Assembly: GCF_002934665.1 (NCBI RefSeq)
Contig: NZ_NIRS01000006.1
Location: 372,001-436,000 of the forward strand
Reading direction: 5' to 3'
Source of the DNA: Pseudomonas laurylsulfatiphila
Lineage (GTDB): Bacteria > Pseudomonadota > Gammaproteobacteria > Pseudomonadales > Pseudomonadaceae
DNA: 64,000 nucleotides
In this document: piece after piece, positions 42,672-52,517 of the stretch
Layout: each line of letters begins with the position of its first letter
How positions within the stretch are numbered: position 1 is the stretch's first letter
Program-made: the position numbers and the translations under genes
Notes under the pieces: model-generated
Told to the model about the DNA's origin: nothing
Databases searched by the model: none
The model's input: only the letters and a program-made list of their open reading frames with translations

Positions 42672-45600
42672 ATGGTTGACGAAACCACACCCCTTACGGC
42701 CGATTTCGGCCTCATCTACCCATGGCCCGCCAACCCGGACCAGGGCCTGAGCCTGAGCGCCTCGGCACGCTGGGAAGAATGCCGCGAGCAGTGGCTCAGC
42801 CTCATGGCGCAAAGCTCGCAAGCCCACCTCGACAGCGCTTGGTGGAACGCACGTGCGCTCGGCACCGATTGCTCGCGTCGGGAACAAGCCATTCGCTTGT
42901 ATTGCCAGCATTTCGAGGTGTCGAGCCAATGGGCGTTTGCCCAAGGCATCCTCGATGCCGGGCAGATCAAAACCTTACTGACGCTCATCGACCCGCCAGC
43001 ACCAACACCAACACCAACGCCTGACCAGCACCCCGTGTACGTCGAACAGCTGAATCTCAAAGATGACAACGGTCTGTCTGCCCCGCTGTCGGGCGCGCTG
43101 GTCATCACCCGGGATACCGATCAACCGGTCGCTCAGCTGTTGTACCTGCCTTCACACTCATCCGTCTGGATGACCTTTCAAAGCCGGATTGAACTGGAGC
43201 GCTGGCTGACCGAGCATCAGCCACAGCGGTTCGACCAGCCCCGGCTGTCGATGGACAAGGGCAGCGTCGGTTACACCGTCCTCGACAAGGCTGTGCTGCG
43301 CACCGGCGCCGAAGCCCTGTTGTCCCGCTTGTCCGTCGCCCCCGCGGACCGGCCCGGCAATACTTCCGTGCTGGCCGCGCCCCCCGACCTGCCATTGGCG
43401 GAGACGGACGACATCGCTGCCCTGTTCGGCCAGCTCAGTCCCGATATTCCCTTGGGCGTGCGGCACCGCGCGCTGGCACAACAACGCACGGCCCTGGAGA
43501 GTCTGCTCGGCGACGACTTTGCGGGTGACGCCAAGGATCCACGCCTGCAACGCCTGCACCAGCAACTCCAGACCCTCAGCGCTGCCGAGCAGGCCAGCAA
43601 CGCCGCCGCGACGGCGCTGCTGGACAGCGCCGAAGGCCTCAAATGGCTGGAGTTGCGCCACCAGCCGGGCCCACATTACGCCGCCCTGCTCCAGGCACGC
43701 CAGGACGGTTTACGCGCCGAAGCCGAACTGCAATTGCGCCTGAATCAGATCAACAGTGAAGAGCATCAATGGCTCATCAGTGTGCTGGATGCCCCCGACC
43801 AGCCCCGCCCGGCCGACCTGGTGGTCGCACGGCTGGAACTGTCGGCAACCGACACCGAAGGCGACACCCGCCGCACGCAAACCGAGGAACTGGACGGCGT
43901 TCTGCTGTTTGCCAAACCCTCGGCGCTGCTGGCGAATTCGACCGACAGCCTGTTGCTCTACTGGCCCGGACGCTTCGGTGGACTGCAACGGTTTGCCTCT
44001 CGACAGATGCTGGAACAATCGCTGTTCAAACGCCCGATCAACGACCCTGCCCTGGCAGTGCACGTTTTGCCGCTGAGCGGCTCGCCGTTTAAATACGCAC
44101 TGCAAATCCAGCTCCACAGCTGTGAACAACAAGCGGCCCGGATCATTGCAGCCAATCCTGTTCCGCTTCGTACCAGTCAGCGTGCGACCGAACTGGAAAA
44201 ACTGCGCGAACAGACCCTCGCCTGCCTGACCGTCCCCCAATCCGCCGCCCGGGACTGGGTATACGCACGCATCGTCGAGCAAAACCAGAGCAGTGCGCTG
44301 GCCGCTCAATTGCCGTCGTGGCATCGCGAACTGCCCGCCGAGCAGCGTGACCGACTCAAGACGCTGTTCAAATCCTGGATCGCCGCGATGCAGCGCTCCC
44401 ACGCGTGGTTCGAACGCGAACTACCGCCCCGGGAAGCCTTCGCCATCAAGGCTGTTGACGCTCGGCTGCGCCAGGACTTCGACCTCACTCAAGCGGTACA
44501 GGTGCTGCTCGACGTTCCGGACTCAACCAGCTGGCGCAAAGTAGTCATTGAAGGTGCAGCTCCGGGCACCCCTCAACAAAATGTGCTGGTCGCCAGCGAG
44601 CAGCGCAGCAAGCTGTCCCTGGGTGAGCTGGCGCTGGGCAACATCGATCAGGAAATGGGGTGGCGGCTGTCGTTCATGCAGGTCGAGGTCAGCGGTGCCG
44701 ACGCCGCACAACAGCTGCAACTGAAAAGCGCCATCACGACGTCCTGGCTACGCAAGCTGGTTACCGAGCTGGATCTGGCCGGGCAATACGAAAAGCTGAT
44801 CCGCGAGACGTTCCTCGGCCCCTCGACGGCATCGACGTTTGCTAATGAATATCGGCGCGAATGCCTGAGTGAGCCGTGGCGCCTGATGCTTCGCCTGCAA
44901 GGCGAATTCGCCGAGTTGGCAAAGGACATCGATGCCAACGGCCGGCAAGTGCTGGAAATCGCCATCGACGCCAACAGCCGTGAAGCCTTTGCCAGCGACG
45001 GCAAGCGCATCGAGTTGCTGCCCGCGCACCTGACCGTGGGCGGCAAGGACACCCACGCCCAGGGACCGAGCACCTTGTCCGGCGTCACCTTTATCGTGGA
45101 GCACGTCAGCGGCCTGACCCTGCTGTATCTTCCCGACAGCCCCGACGGCGTTTATCTGCGCCAGTTCGACAGCCTTGAACAGGCACGCATGCGCCTGTTC
45201 AACGATTGCCTGCGCAGCTCGATGGTCAACTACCTGGCCGGCCGGGCCTTGACGGGTGATGTCGCCCACCACGTCAGCCGGATCAACCAGGCCCAATTGA
45301 AAAACTTCGACGGGCTGATCGGCGTCGGTACGCCCTGGCCGGCCACCACCTCCCTGGCGGCGCATCTGCTGAATGTGCACATGGGCCGTTTGCTGGAAGC
45401 CCATCGGGCGACATCGCGCTCCAATGATGCGTTGTACCTGGAGCAGGTCGCCTTGAAGTCCGGCGCAATGTTCAACTACCTGAAAATGGCCGTGGGCATG
45501 CTGCCCTTCGTCGGTACGACCATCGCCCTGTACGACGCCTGGAACAGCGCCAACCTGGCGGTGGCGGCCTTCCTGCGCGGTGAAGTCGGCCATGGCCTGG

Positions 45601-47912
45601 CCGAGGTGGAGGCGGTGCTGTTGTCGCTGATCGACGCGGCCATGGACATTCTCCCCGGCACCACAGCCACCCCAGGTGTCGCCCGCGTCGCCACGCGCAG
45701 TCGTCAGTGGCGGGCGCTGGGAAAAAGTCCGCGGGCCCTGCAGGTATCGACGCAACGCCAGGCGCGGCGGTCGCTGGAGCGCTTCAAGGGTTATGAATAT
45801 GAAAAACCGATTTCCCTCGCGGGCCTGCAACCGGGCAGTGAAGGCATTTATCGCAACGTGTATCGCCACGCCGACGGCGACTTCATGCTCAGCCAGGGAC
45901 GAATCTATCGCATCGAGCTGGAAGGCAAACCACCCCGCTGGCGTTTGAGCGGCACCAGCAGCCGTACCTACAAGCAGCCAGTCGCCCTCGATGAGTCAGG
46001 CCACTGGAACACCCACTACGCGGTGTACGGCACAGTGATCGAAGGGGGTGGCGTGGGCGGTGGCGCGGTGCTCGGGCACATGGCGGACGGGCTTGACCCA
46101 CTCTGGCCTGCCGCCATTCGCCGCTGGCTGCCGCGCTGGTGGACGGACCGCGCCTTGCGCCGGCAATTGACCCTGACCAATACCGCCGACGCCTACACGC
46201 TACGGCTCGATACCCAGACCCGCAGCAGCAACACCCTGCTTGAGCACTATTTCGGCCTCGAACTCCCGCAGCGCCCAGCCCTTCGCACCCGTGCCGATGT
46301 CGCCTGCGCGAACGATATCGACCTTGCCCAGGCCCAATACCTGAATCTCGATGAGCTGATGCTGTATAGCCATGGCCGCAAACGCGTGCAGATCGAAGAC
46401 ATCCAAAGTCGCTGCGCCTGGATCATCGTTGACCGTTCGGTGCGGCGGATCGGCCTGGCCAAGGAACGGCTGGTGGAACACCTCAATCGTATCGATCAGC
46501 TGATCGCCCGGTCAGATGCCACAGCGATCACCGATACCGCCGCGCACTTGCAGTTCATGGCGCAACGCAAGGAGGTCCGCAAAGAGTTTCTCAAAAACTT
46601 CGATCAGCTCCATGCGACGGTCGAGGAAGCCAATCGCTGGAACCGCCGTATCACTAACCCGGCGCAAAAAAAGGAGATTGCGAAGGCCATGACGAACGTA
46701 AATGAGAAACTCAGCGAGGCCAATCACTACTACCTGAAAACGGCGCACACCCTGGAAATCATCACCCGTTATGACGCGGTGACCGACCTGTCCTGGACGT
46801 ACTTCCAATTGCAGTTGAAAGCAGCCCGCAACAAGGTCGGCCGCGCGCTGCTGACGCAACATCAGCTACCCCAGGTGAGCGCCAGCGTCAGCCAGCGCAG
46901 TAAAGTCCTCAAAGACTGCCAGGCCACCTATACCGAGTTCCGGCGTCAGCTGGGCGCCTGGACCCTCGGCTATCCGCAGCATCTGGACCTGGAACAGGTC
47001 ACCGCATTTCTGGACAACCTGGACAAGGTTGAAGATTTTGCACGCCGGGCCACCAAGACGCCCCCTTCGGTGGCACCCAAAGGAAGTCGGTCCGGACAGC
47101 AACTGTTCGAGACCGAAGACAACCAGTTGCTGATCGGCATCGCCAGCACCGACGCCGTCACCCGACAAGAGCGCATCACCATCGAAGGGGTCGATGGCCA
47201 CACGGAAACCTGGCTTCCGCGCTCAAGCGGCAAATATCGCCTCAGCGAGCCAACGGGTTCCGTGCAGCCGGAACTGCCCACCGATGTCGGGCCACTGCTG
47301 ACAGAAGCCAGGAACAGGCTGGAGGCGGCAAACGCCTACACCCGCAAAGTCGAAGGCTATGCGCGGCAGGACATGCTCCCGGTCGACCTTGAGCACATGA
47401 TGGGCAGCGAGGCCACGGAGTTGACCATGCGTGCCCAGGCCATCGAACGCTTGTCGCCCACCGATGCCGTAGCGCTGCAACTGCGCAAGCGGGCGGATGA
47501 GATGTTGAGCACGGGGCGTACCTTGCGCATCAATCAAAGCATGAGCAGCAAAACCCCGACCGAAGGCTATCTGGACTATTTGGTTGAACAACAGAGGGTG
47601 GATATCCGCAAGGAAGGTGGCTTGCGCGACCTGGGCAAACGCGCCGACGGACGACGGGATTTCCTGCAGGAGTACGAGGTGCGCGACCTGCGCAGCGAAC
47701 CGGCGCAAACCCTGTGGTACGCGCACTTCCACTACACCTCGGCCCAGCCGGCATTCGTTGACTTCGTCAAAGGCCATCTGAAACTGCCGGAACAACGCAA
47801 CCTCGGCCTGAAATGGCAACAGGCCGTGGCCGCCAGTGGCGGTACGGTCGACGCGATCTGGCGCGGCGACATCGGCAAACCGCTGGGCAACAAACACTTT
47901 TCCACGCTGTAA
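42672..47912 (+). CDS. Large dermonecrotic-toxin-like protein (DUF6543 family)
   Basis: The product has 1746 residues with no classical signal peptide. It resembles the giant Pseudomonas proteins labelled dermonecrotic toxin domain (DUF6543). The N-terminal region is helical (repeats of Leu/Gln/Ala). A hydrophobic part at about 933-996 (MAVGMLPFVGTTIALYDAWN...LAVAAFLRGEVGHG) looks like the translocation hairpin of large clostridial or RTX-type toxins. A coiled-coil-rich part covers about 1273-1373, and the C-terminal about 110 residues are the family module (LWYAHFHYTSAQPAFVDFVKG). There is no visible catalytic motif I can name. GGAG lies 12 bases before the ATG. No secretion or immunity gene is adjacent. 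Confidence 0.8.
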   Translation: MVDETTPLTADFGLIYPWPANPDQGLSLSASARWEECREQWLSLMAQSSQAHLDSAWWNARALGTDCSRREQAIRLYCQHFEVSSQWAFAQGILDAGQIKTLLTLIDPPAPTPTPTPDQHPVYVEQLNLKDDNGLSAPLSGALVITRDTDQPVAQLLYLPSHSSVWMTFQSRIELERWLTEHQPQRFDQPRLSMDKGSVGYTVLDKAVLRTGAEALLSRLSVAPADRPGNTSVLAAPPDLPLAETDDIAALFGQLSPDIPLGVRHRALAQQRTALESLLGDDFAGDAKDPRLQRLHQQLQTLSAAEQASNAAATALLDSAEGLKWLELRHQPGPHYAALLQARQDGLRAEAELQLRLNQINSEEHQWLISVLDAPDQPRPADLVVARLELSATDTEGDTRRTQTEELDGVLLFAKPSALLANSTDSLLLYWPGRFGGLQRFASRQMLEQSLFKRPINDPALAVHVLPLSGSPFKYALQIQLHSCEQQAARIIAANPVPLRTSQRATELEKLREQTLACLTVPQSAARDWVYARIVEQNQSSALAAQLPSWHRELPAEQRDRLKTLFKSWIAAMQRSHAWFERELPPREAFAIKAVDARLRQDFDLTQAVQVLLDVPDSTSWRKVVIEGAAPGTPQQNVLVASEQRSKLSLGELALGNIDQEMGWRLSFMQVEVSGADAAQQLQLKSAITTSWLRKLVTELDLAGQYEKLIRETFLGPSTASTFANEYRRECLSEPWRLMLRLQGEFAELAKDIDANGRQVLEIAIDANSREAFASDGKRIELLPAHLTVGGKDTHAQGPSTLSGVTFIVEHVSGLTLLYLPDSPDGVYLRQFDSLEQARMRLFNDCLRSSMVNYLAGRALTGDVAHHVSRINQAQLKNFDGLIGVGTPWPATTSLAAHLLNVHMGRLLEAHRATSRSNDALYLEQVALKSGAMFNYLKMAVGMLPFVGTTIALYDAWNSANLAVAAFLRGEVGHGLAEVEAVLLSLIDAAMDILPGTTATPGVARVATRSRQWRALGKSPRALQVSTQRQARRSLERFKGYEYEKPISLAGLQPGSEGIYRNVYRHADGDFMLSQGRIYRIELEGKPPRWRLSGTSSRTYKQPVALDESGHWNTHYAVYGTVIEGGGVGGGAVLGHMADGLDPLWPAAIRRWLPRWWTDRALRRQLTLTNTADAYTLRLDTQTRSSNTLLEHYFGLELPQRPALRTRADVACANDIDLAQAQYLNLDELMLYSHGRKRVQIEDIQSRCAWIIVDRSVRRIGLAKERLVEHLNRIDQLIARSDATAITDTAAHLQFMAQRKEVRKEFLKNFDQLHATVEEANRWNRRITNPAQKKEIAKAMTNVNEKLSEANHYYLKTAHTLEIITRYDAVTDLSWTYFQLQLKAARNKVGRALLTQHQLPQVSASVSQRSKVLKDCQATYTEFRRQLGAWTLGYPQHLDLEQVTAFLDNLDKVEDFARRATKTPPSVAPKGSRSGQQLFETEDNQLLIGIASTDAVTRQERITIEGVDGHTETWLPRSSGKYRLSEPTGSVQPELPTDVGPLLTEARNRLEAANAYTRKVEGYARQDMLPVDLEHMMGSEATELTMRAQAIERLSPTDAVALQLRKRADEMLSTGRTLRINQSMSSKTPTEGYLDYLVEQQRVDIRKEGGLRDLGKRADGRRDFLQEYEVRDLRSEPAQTLWYAHFHYTSAQPAFVDFVKGHLKLPEQRNLGLKWQQAVAASGGTVDAIWRGDIGKPLGNKHFSTL

Positions 47913-47919
47913 AATGACA

Positions 47920-47948
47920 ACGACGGGGCACGCAATGTGCCCCGTCGT
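47920..47948. terminator. Perfect 12-bp hairpin after the toxin gene
   Basis: ACGACGGGGCAC, loop GCAAT, GTGCCCCGTCGT. It follows the toxin stop codon by 8 bp. On the + strand no T tract follows; on the minus strand the run TTGTCATTTT follows, so the ideal terminator orientation is the reverse one. It may still end the toxin message or protect its 3' end. Confidence 0.65.
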
Positions 47949-48021
47949 GGACAGCGGCATCAACATGAGACAAACTCAACCTTTTCGGTTTATCTACAAG
48001 TTTTACTCATGGAGCAACCCG

Positions 48022-48939
48022 GTGCTTGAAATCCGTCACCTCAAGACCCTGCACGCCTTGCGCGAAGCCGACAGCCTGGTGGATGCGGCCGATCGCCTGC
48101 ACCTGACCCAGTCGGCCCTGTCTCATCAGTTCAAGGAGCTGGAAGAGCGCATGGGCATGCCGTTGTTCGTGCGCAAGACCAAACCGGTGCGCTTCACCAG
48201 CGCCGGTTTGCGCCTGCTGCAATTGGCCGACGCCACCTTGCCATTGCTGCGCGCCGCCGAACGCGACATCAGTCGCCTGGCCGGGGGTACCGCCGGGCGC
48301 CTGCACATGGCCATCGAATGCCACAGTTGCTTCCAGTGGCTGATGCCGACCATCGACCAGTTCCGCGATGCCTGGCCGGAAGTCGAGCTGGACCTGGCCT
48401 CGGGTTTTTCCTTCGCCCCGCTGCCGGCCCTGGCCCGTGGCGACCTGGACCTGGTGGTGACCTCCGACCCGCTGGACCTGGCCGGGATCACCTATGTGCC
48501 GCTGTTCACTTATGAAGCGATGCTGGCGGTGGCCAACCAGCACCGCCTGGCCGGCAAGGCCTATATCGTCCCCGAAGACTTGCTCCCGGAAACCCTGATC
48601 ACCTACCCGGTGGAACGGGACCGGCTGGACATCTTCACCCGCTTCCTAGAACCCGCCGACATCGAACCGGCCCAGGTCCGCACCTCGGAACTGACGGTGA
48701 TGATGATGCAGCTGGTGGCCAGCGGTCGTGGCGTGTGCGGCATGCCCCATTGGGCGCTGCACGAATACAGCTCGCGGGGTTATGTGAAAGGCAAGCGGCT
48801 GGGTGAGAAAGGTTTGTTCGCCACGCTGTATGCGGCGATCCGCGCCGACATGCTCGATGCACCGTACATGCGCGACTTCTTGCTGACGGCCAAGGACACG
48901 TCGTTTTCTACATTGGATGGTGTGAGTGCGGTTCGATAG
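48022..48939 (+). CDS. metR: MetR: LysR-type regulator of methionine biosynthesis
   Basis: The product has 305 residues. The winged helix-turn-helix (LEIRHLKTLHALREADSLVD; LTQSALSHQFKELEERMG) and substrate-binding domain (LHMAIECHSCFQWLMPTIDQ) match E. coli MetR closely. MetR responds to homocysteine and activates met genes such as metE/metH. I prefer the GTG at 48022, which gives the usual length and has GGAG 7 bases upstream, over the longer in-frame ATG at 47965. Confidence 0.92.
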   Translation: MLEIRHLKTLHALREADSLVDAADRLHLTQSALSHQFKELEERMGMPLFVRKTKPVRFTSAGLRLLQLADATLPLLRAAERDISRLAGGTAGRLHMAIECHSCFQWLMPTIDQFRDAWPEVELDLASGFSFAPLPALARGDLDLVVTSDPLDLAGITYVPLFTYEAMLAVANQHRLAGKAYIVPEDLLPETLITYPVERDRLDIFTRFLEPADIEPAQVRTSELTVMMMQLVASGRGVCGMPHWALHEYSSRGYVKGKRLGEKGLFATLYAAIRADMLDAPYMRDFLLTAKDTSFSTLDGVSAVR

Positions 48940-48965
48940 CGGTCGTGTGATCAACACCAAACAAT

Positions 48966-49057
48966 TGTGGGAGCGAGCCTGCTCGCGATAGCGGTCTGTC
49001 TGCTGATGAAAGTGTGACTGACCAATCGCCATCGCGAGCAGGCTCGCTCCCACAGGG
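48966..49057. repeat. REP pair, type A
   Basis: Inverted copies of tgtgggagcgagcctgctcg plus cgat enclose about 45 bp, between metR and the converging acetyltransferase gene. Confidence 0.93.
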
Positions 49058-49071
49058 GATCTGCGGCGACT

Positions 49072-49569
49072 TCAGAGTTCGCGCCACATGTGGATCTTGT
49101 CGAAGTAGTCCTCCCCCACCCGCACGGCCATCGGTTCCAGGCCGAACTGGACGAAACCGCAGCGCCGGTAGAGGTTGAACGCGGCATCGTTGCCGGCGGT
49201 GACGGTCAACTGGATCAGGCGCAAACCTCCATGGTGCTGCGCCTCGGTCAGTGCCGCCTGAACCAGTTGATAGCCGAGCCCGCGCAGGCGAACCGTTGGC
49301 GAGACGTACATGCCAAACAGCGTCACCTTGTGCCGGGCCTTTTCCCGAGGCTCGAACGCGAGGCCGACAATGCCGGCCAACCGGCCGTCCTCGAACGCCC
49401 CAAGCACCACGTCCAGCTTGCTCGTCAGGCGCGACTCCCACCAGCCCAGCGGCATCGCCGCCCGCTCGCGCACACTCGAGGTAAAGGCCTGCGGGTGCAG
49501 ATCGTAGGCTTCGAGCATCAGCGCCCGATAGTCCAGGGCATGGCTGGCATCCAGTCGCTCGATCCACAT
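49072..49569 (-). CDS. GNAT family N-acetyltransferase
   Basis: The product has 165 residues (ATG at 49569; an upstream GTG at 49575 overlaps the lysE-type stop codon). The acetyl-CoA binding motif appears as VSPTVRLRGLGYQLVQAAL, with the usual Arg-rich loop, and a typical C-terminal NLYRRCGFVQFGLEP segment follows. It transfers acetyl from acetyl-CoA to an amine; the substrate is unknown. It is coupled to the LysE-type exporter gene. Confidence 0.85.
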   Translation of the reverse strand: MWIERLDASHALDYRALMLEAYDLHPQAFTSSVRERAAMPLGWWESRLTSKLDVVLGAFEDGRLAGIVGLAFEPREKARHKVTLFGMYVSPTVRLRGLGYQLVQAALTEAQHHGGLRLIQLTVTAGNDAAFNLYRRCGFVQFGLEPMAVRVGEDYFDKIHMWREL

Positions 49570-49571
49570 GC

Positions 49572-50210
49572 TCACGCCATCCGTTTTTGCTCAAGCATCA
49601 GCCGCAGCGCCAGTGCCGACAATACGAAACCCATGAAATAGCGCTGCATCGCCAGCCAGGTGGGATTGTTGACGAACCACGAGGCGATACCCGCGGCAAA
49701 CATGGCGATCAGCAGGTTGACGCAGAAACTGACGCTGATCTGGGTCAGGCCGAGGATGATGCTCTGGCTGAACACCGAACCGTGCTCCGGCGTGATGAAC
49801 TGCGGAAACACCGACAGATAGAACACCGCGATTTTCGGGTTCAGGGCACTGGTCAGAAAGCCCATGGTAATCAGCTTGCGCGACGAATCCGGGGGCAACT
49901 GCTGGGCCTCGAACGGCGAGCGCGCACCGGGTTTGACCGCCTGCCAGGCCAGCCACAACAGGTACAGCGCACCGGCCCACTTCAACACCTCATAGGCCAT
50001 CGGCACCGCCAGGAACACGGCGGTCAAACCGGCGGCCGCAGCAAACAGGTGCACGAAAAAACCCGCGACCACGCCGAACAAGGAGATCACCCCGGCCTTG
50101 CGCCCCTGGCAGATCGAACGGGAGATCAGGTAGATCATGTTCGGCCCCGGCGTCAGTACCATCAACAACGCGGCAGCAGCAAAAATCAGCAGGTCTTGAA
50201 GCGGGATCAT
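49572..50210 (-). CDS. LysE/RhtB family amino acid exporter
   Basis: The product has 212 residues with about six membrane helices. The N-terminal signature LTPGPNMIYLISRSICQGRK is the family hallmark (TPGP). It exports amino acids or related metabolites across the inner membrane by proton exchange. The next gene, the acetyltransferase, starts at its stop codon, so the two may handle the same kind of compound. Confidence 0.9.
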   Translation of the reverse strand: MIPLQDLLIFAAAALLMVLTPGPNMIYLISRSICQGRKAGVISLFGVVAGFFVHLFAAAAGLTAVFLAVPMAYEVLKWAGALYLLWLAWQAVKPGARSPFEAQQLPPDSSRKLITMGFLTSALNPKIAVFYLSVFPQFITPEHGSVFSQSIILGLTQISVSFCVNLLIAMFAAGIASWFVNNPTWLAMQRYFMGFVLSALALRLMLEQKRMA

Positions 50211-50233
50211 GGGCGAGGTCCTTTGCGTGATGA

Positions 50234-50668
50234 TCAGGCGATCGCGGTCAGCGATGCTCGATAAAACGGCAGGATCAGGTCCCGTGTCAATGGCGCCAGA
50301 ACGATACCACCCTCGGTGGCCGGGTCGATCCAGATCACCTCTTCGATCTCCGCCGCCGGAGTGACATCCGAATCAATGTTCAGTTGAAAGAGCTCGGCGT
50401 GTACGACAAAACCCGGCTCGTTGGCCGCCGGTGCCGAGAAGGGACCGAGGTAAACGGCCTGCGCCGGGTCGATGTCCAGACCCAGTTCTTCCTCCAGCTC
50501 CCGGGCCAGCGCATGAACCGGCAGCTCGTGAGGCTCGATCTTGCCGCCCGGCTGCATGAACGCCGTGGTACCGCGTTTGCGCACCAGCAACGTGCGGCCG
50601 TCAGGACCAATCAGCAGGGCTGCGGCGATGCGGATGGTCCGGGAGGCAGCTATGGAAAACGTCGTCAT
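50234..50668 (-). CDS. NUDIX hydrolase
   Basis: The product has 144 residues. The Nudix box GGKIEPHELPVHALARELEE, followed by ELGL, fits GX5EX7REUXEEXGU completely. It hydrolyses a nucleoside diphosphate linked to X or an oxidised nucleotide; the exact substrate cannot be read from the sequence. It lies 23 bp upstream of the LysE-type gene. Confidence 0.88.
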   Translation of the reverse strand: MTTFSIAASRTIRIAAALLIGPDGRTLLVRKRGTTAFMQPGGKIEPHELPVHALARELEEELGLDIDPAQAVYLGPFSAPAANEPGFVVHAELFQLNIDSDVTPAAEIEEVIWIDPATEGGIVLAPLTRDLILPFYRASLTAIA

Positions 50669-50734
50669 AAACAGAAGGCCTTTGACTCAAAAGCGGCAAG
50701 GATCACATGTCCGCCAGCTGAGATCAAAAGCCTC

Positions 50735-50767
50735 GTGTAGGAGCTGCCGCAGGCTGCGATCTTTTGA
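50735..50767. repeat. Single REP unit, type B
   Basis: One copy, tgtaggagctgccgcaggct plus gcgatcttttga, without a visible partner, lies between the NUDIX gene and the nitrilase-family gene. Confidence 0.85.
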
Positions 50768-50770
50768 TTT

Positions 50771-51592
50771 TCAGCCCTTGGGAATCAGCAGCTCGCGCAA
50801 TCCAGATGCATGCTCAACCACCTCCCCAGGCAACTTCAGCCGCTGATCATCCAGGTACCGATAATCCTGACGCGCCGCCGTCAACCGCTTCAGGTCCAGC
50901 TCAACGACAAACTGCCCTTCCTCGCGCCCGGCCTCGAACAGCAGCGTGCCCAGCGGATCAACCAGCGCACTGCCGCCGGCAAACAACAAACCGCCATCCC
51001 CCTCTTCCACCCGGTTGACCATCAGCGCAAACGCCTGGTTTTCCTGGGCGCGGGCCATGATGGCGGTGCGGTGGGTCGGGCCATAGGGGTCCATGTTGCC
51101 GTTGGTGACGATCAACAGCTCGGCGCCCAGTTGCGCCAGGGCGCGGGCGCTTTCGGGGAATTCGATGTCGTAGCAAATCAGTAGGCCCACGCGCACGCCG
51201 TTCCACAGGCAAGTGGCGTAGCGATCACCCGCCTCGTACACACCGCGATCCGAGGCCCACAGGTGGGTCTTGCGGTACTTCAGCGCGATGCCTTCAGGGG
51301 TGATCAACAGCGTGGTGTTGTAGAAGCGACCGTCGTCGTTCTCGGCCATGCCGATGGCCACGGCGATATTGCGCTCGCGGACGGCGGCGATTACCGCGCT
51401 GACGGACGGACCATCCAGCGGTTCGGCGACATCGGCCACGGACTCCGCCGAAGGGAAGCCCATCAAATGGCCTTCAGGGAACATGATCAGCTGCGTGTCG
51501 GCTGCGCACGCGGCGATGGCCGCCAGGGTGCGTTCGAGGTTGTAGGCCGTGTCGTTGTCACGGCCTGCCAATTGGGCGAGTTCGACCTTCAT
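50771..51592 (-). CDS. Carbon-nitrogen hydrolase (nitrilase superfamily amidase)
   Basis: The product has 273 residues. The catalytic triad is visible: Glu in MFPEGHLMG (near 41), Lys in YRKTHLWAS (near 107) and Cys in LLICYDIEFPE (near 139). The enzyme hydrolyses an amide or carbamoyl C-N bond in the cytoplasm. It may belong to the amine or amide catabolism of the organism; no specific substrate can be named. It diverges from the LuxR-type gene at 51717. Confidence 0.88.
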   Translation of the reverse strand: MKVELAQLAGRDNDTAYNLERTLAAIAACAADTQLIMFPEGHLMGFPSAESVADVAEPLDGPSVSAVIAAVRERNIAVAIGMAENDDGRFYNTTLLITPEGIALKYRKTHLWASDRGVYEAGDRYATCLWNGVRVGLLICYDIEFPESARALAQLGAELLIVTNGNMDPYGPTHRTAIMARAQENQAFALMVNRVEEGDGGLLFAGGSALVDPLGTLLFEAGREEGQFVVELDLKRLTAARQDYRYLDDQRLKLPGEVVEHASGLRELLIPKG

Positions 51593-51716
51593 GGGTATTC
51601 CTTGTTATGGGCCGGGCGGCAGAAAGATTGCCCGGTCGGTGTCTGTGCGCCAGTATGCGCAGCAAGCAACCGGGCGGGGAATCACGCCGCTGGGGTAACA
51701 CGATAGGGGTAGATGC

Positions 51717-52517
51717 ATGACACTCTCGTTGGACGACATCGCCTGGCACCGCTCGGTGGGGCAGCTGATCGACGCCCTGGACAAGCCCAATTTCTGGACC
51801 CAGCTTGTCCGGTTGTTGGATCAGTACGTGTCCTTCGACAGCTGGGTGGCCCTGCTTTTCAGCGCCGATCAGCGTCCACAGGTGTTCGCCGAATGCCCGG
51901 GCGAGGACGGCAGCCCCGACCAGTTGTTCCAGGATTACCTGCGTGGCCTCTACCTGCTCGACCCCTTCTACATCGCCTGCCGCGAGCAGTCGCGCAGCGG
52001 GCTGTATCGTCTGTCGGAAGTGGCCCCGGAACACTTCGAGCTGACCGAGTATTACCAGCGCTACTTTCGTCTGAATGTGGTGGCCGACGAAATCCAGTTC
52101 AATTGTCAGCTCGAAGGCGACCGCACGCTGTGCCTGTCCCTGGGCAGCACTCAGCGCTTCAGCGGCCAGCAGATCGCCTTGTTGTCGTTGATCCAGCCAT
52201 GGGTGCTCGGCCTGTTACGCCAGCGTCTACCCTATGAAATCAACGAAGCGGTGGCCCTCGCTCCCGCACCGCCGCAAGCCGACTGGCGGGTGCAACTGGA
52301 GGCCTCGGTGCAGCAGCTCAAGGGCGCGCAATTGACGGCCCGGGAGCTGGATGTCGGGCGCTTGATGCTCAGCGGTTGCTCCAGTAAAGAAATCGCCCGT
52401 AAGCTGGAAATCTCCGTCGAAACCGTGAAAGTCCACAAGAAACACATGTACAGCAAGTTGGGGATCAAGTCCCAGTCCGAGCTGTTTTCGATTTTTCTCC
52501 AGGCACAAAATGCCTGA
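51717..52517 (+). CDS. LuxR family regulator with C-terminal helix-turn-helix
   Basis: The product has 266 residues. The C-terminal GerE-type helix-turn-helix covers about 200-260 (LTARELDVGRLMLSGCSSKE, IARKLEISVETVKVHKKHMY). The N-terminal 190 residues resemble no autoinducer-binding domain I can confirm; they may bind another ligand. Its location upstream of, and divergent from, the amidase gene suggests control of that gene or of the glutamate-synthase-like gene at 52609 (inference). Confidence 0.85.
   Translation: MTLSLDDIAWHRSVGQLIDALDKPNFWTQLVRLLDQYVSFDSWVALLFSADQRPQVFAECPGEDGSPDQLFQDYLRGLYLLDPFYIACREQSRSGLYRLSEVAPEHFELTEYYQRYFRLNVVADEIQFNCQLEGDRTLCLSLGSTQRFSGQQIALLSLIQPWVLGLLRQRLPYEINEAVALAPAPPQADWRVQLEASVQQLKGAQLTARELDVGRLMLSGCSSKEIARKLEISVETVKVHKKHMYSKLGIKSQSELFSIFLQAQNA

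Noticed and set aside
47836..48021. Longer start for metR
   Set aside because: The extra part overlaps the toxin gene end and a hairpin. The GTG at 48022 has a good RBS and gives the usual 305 residues.
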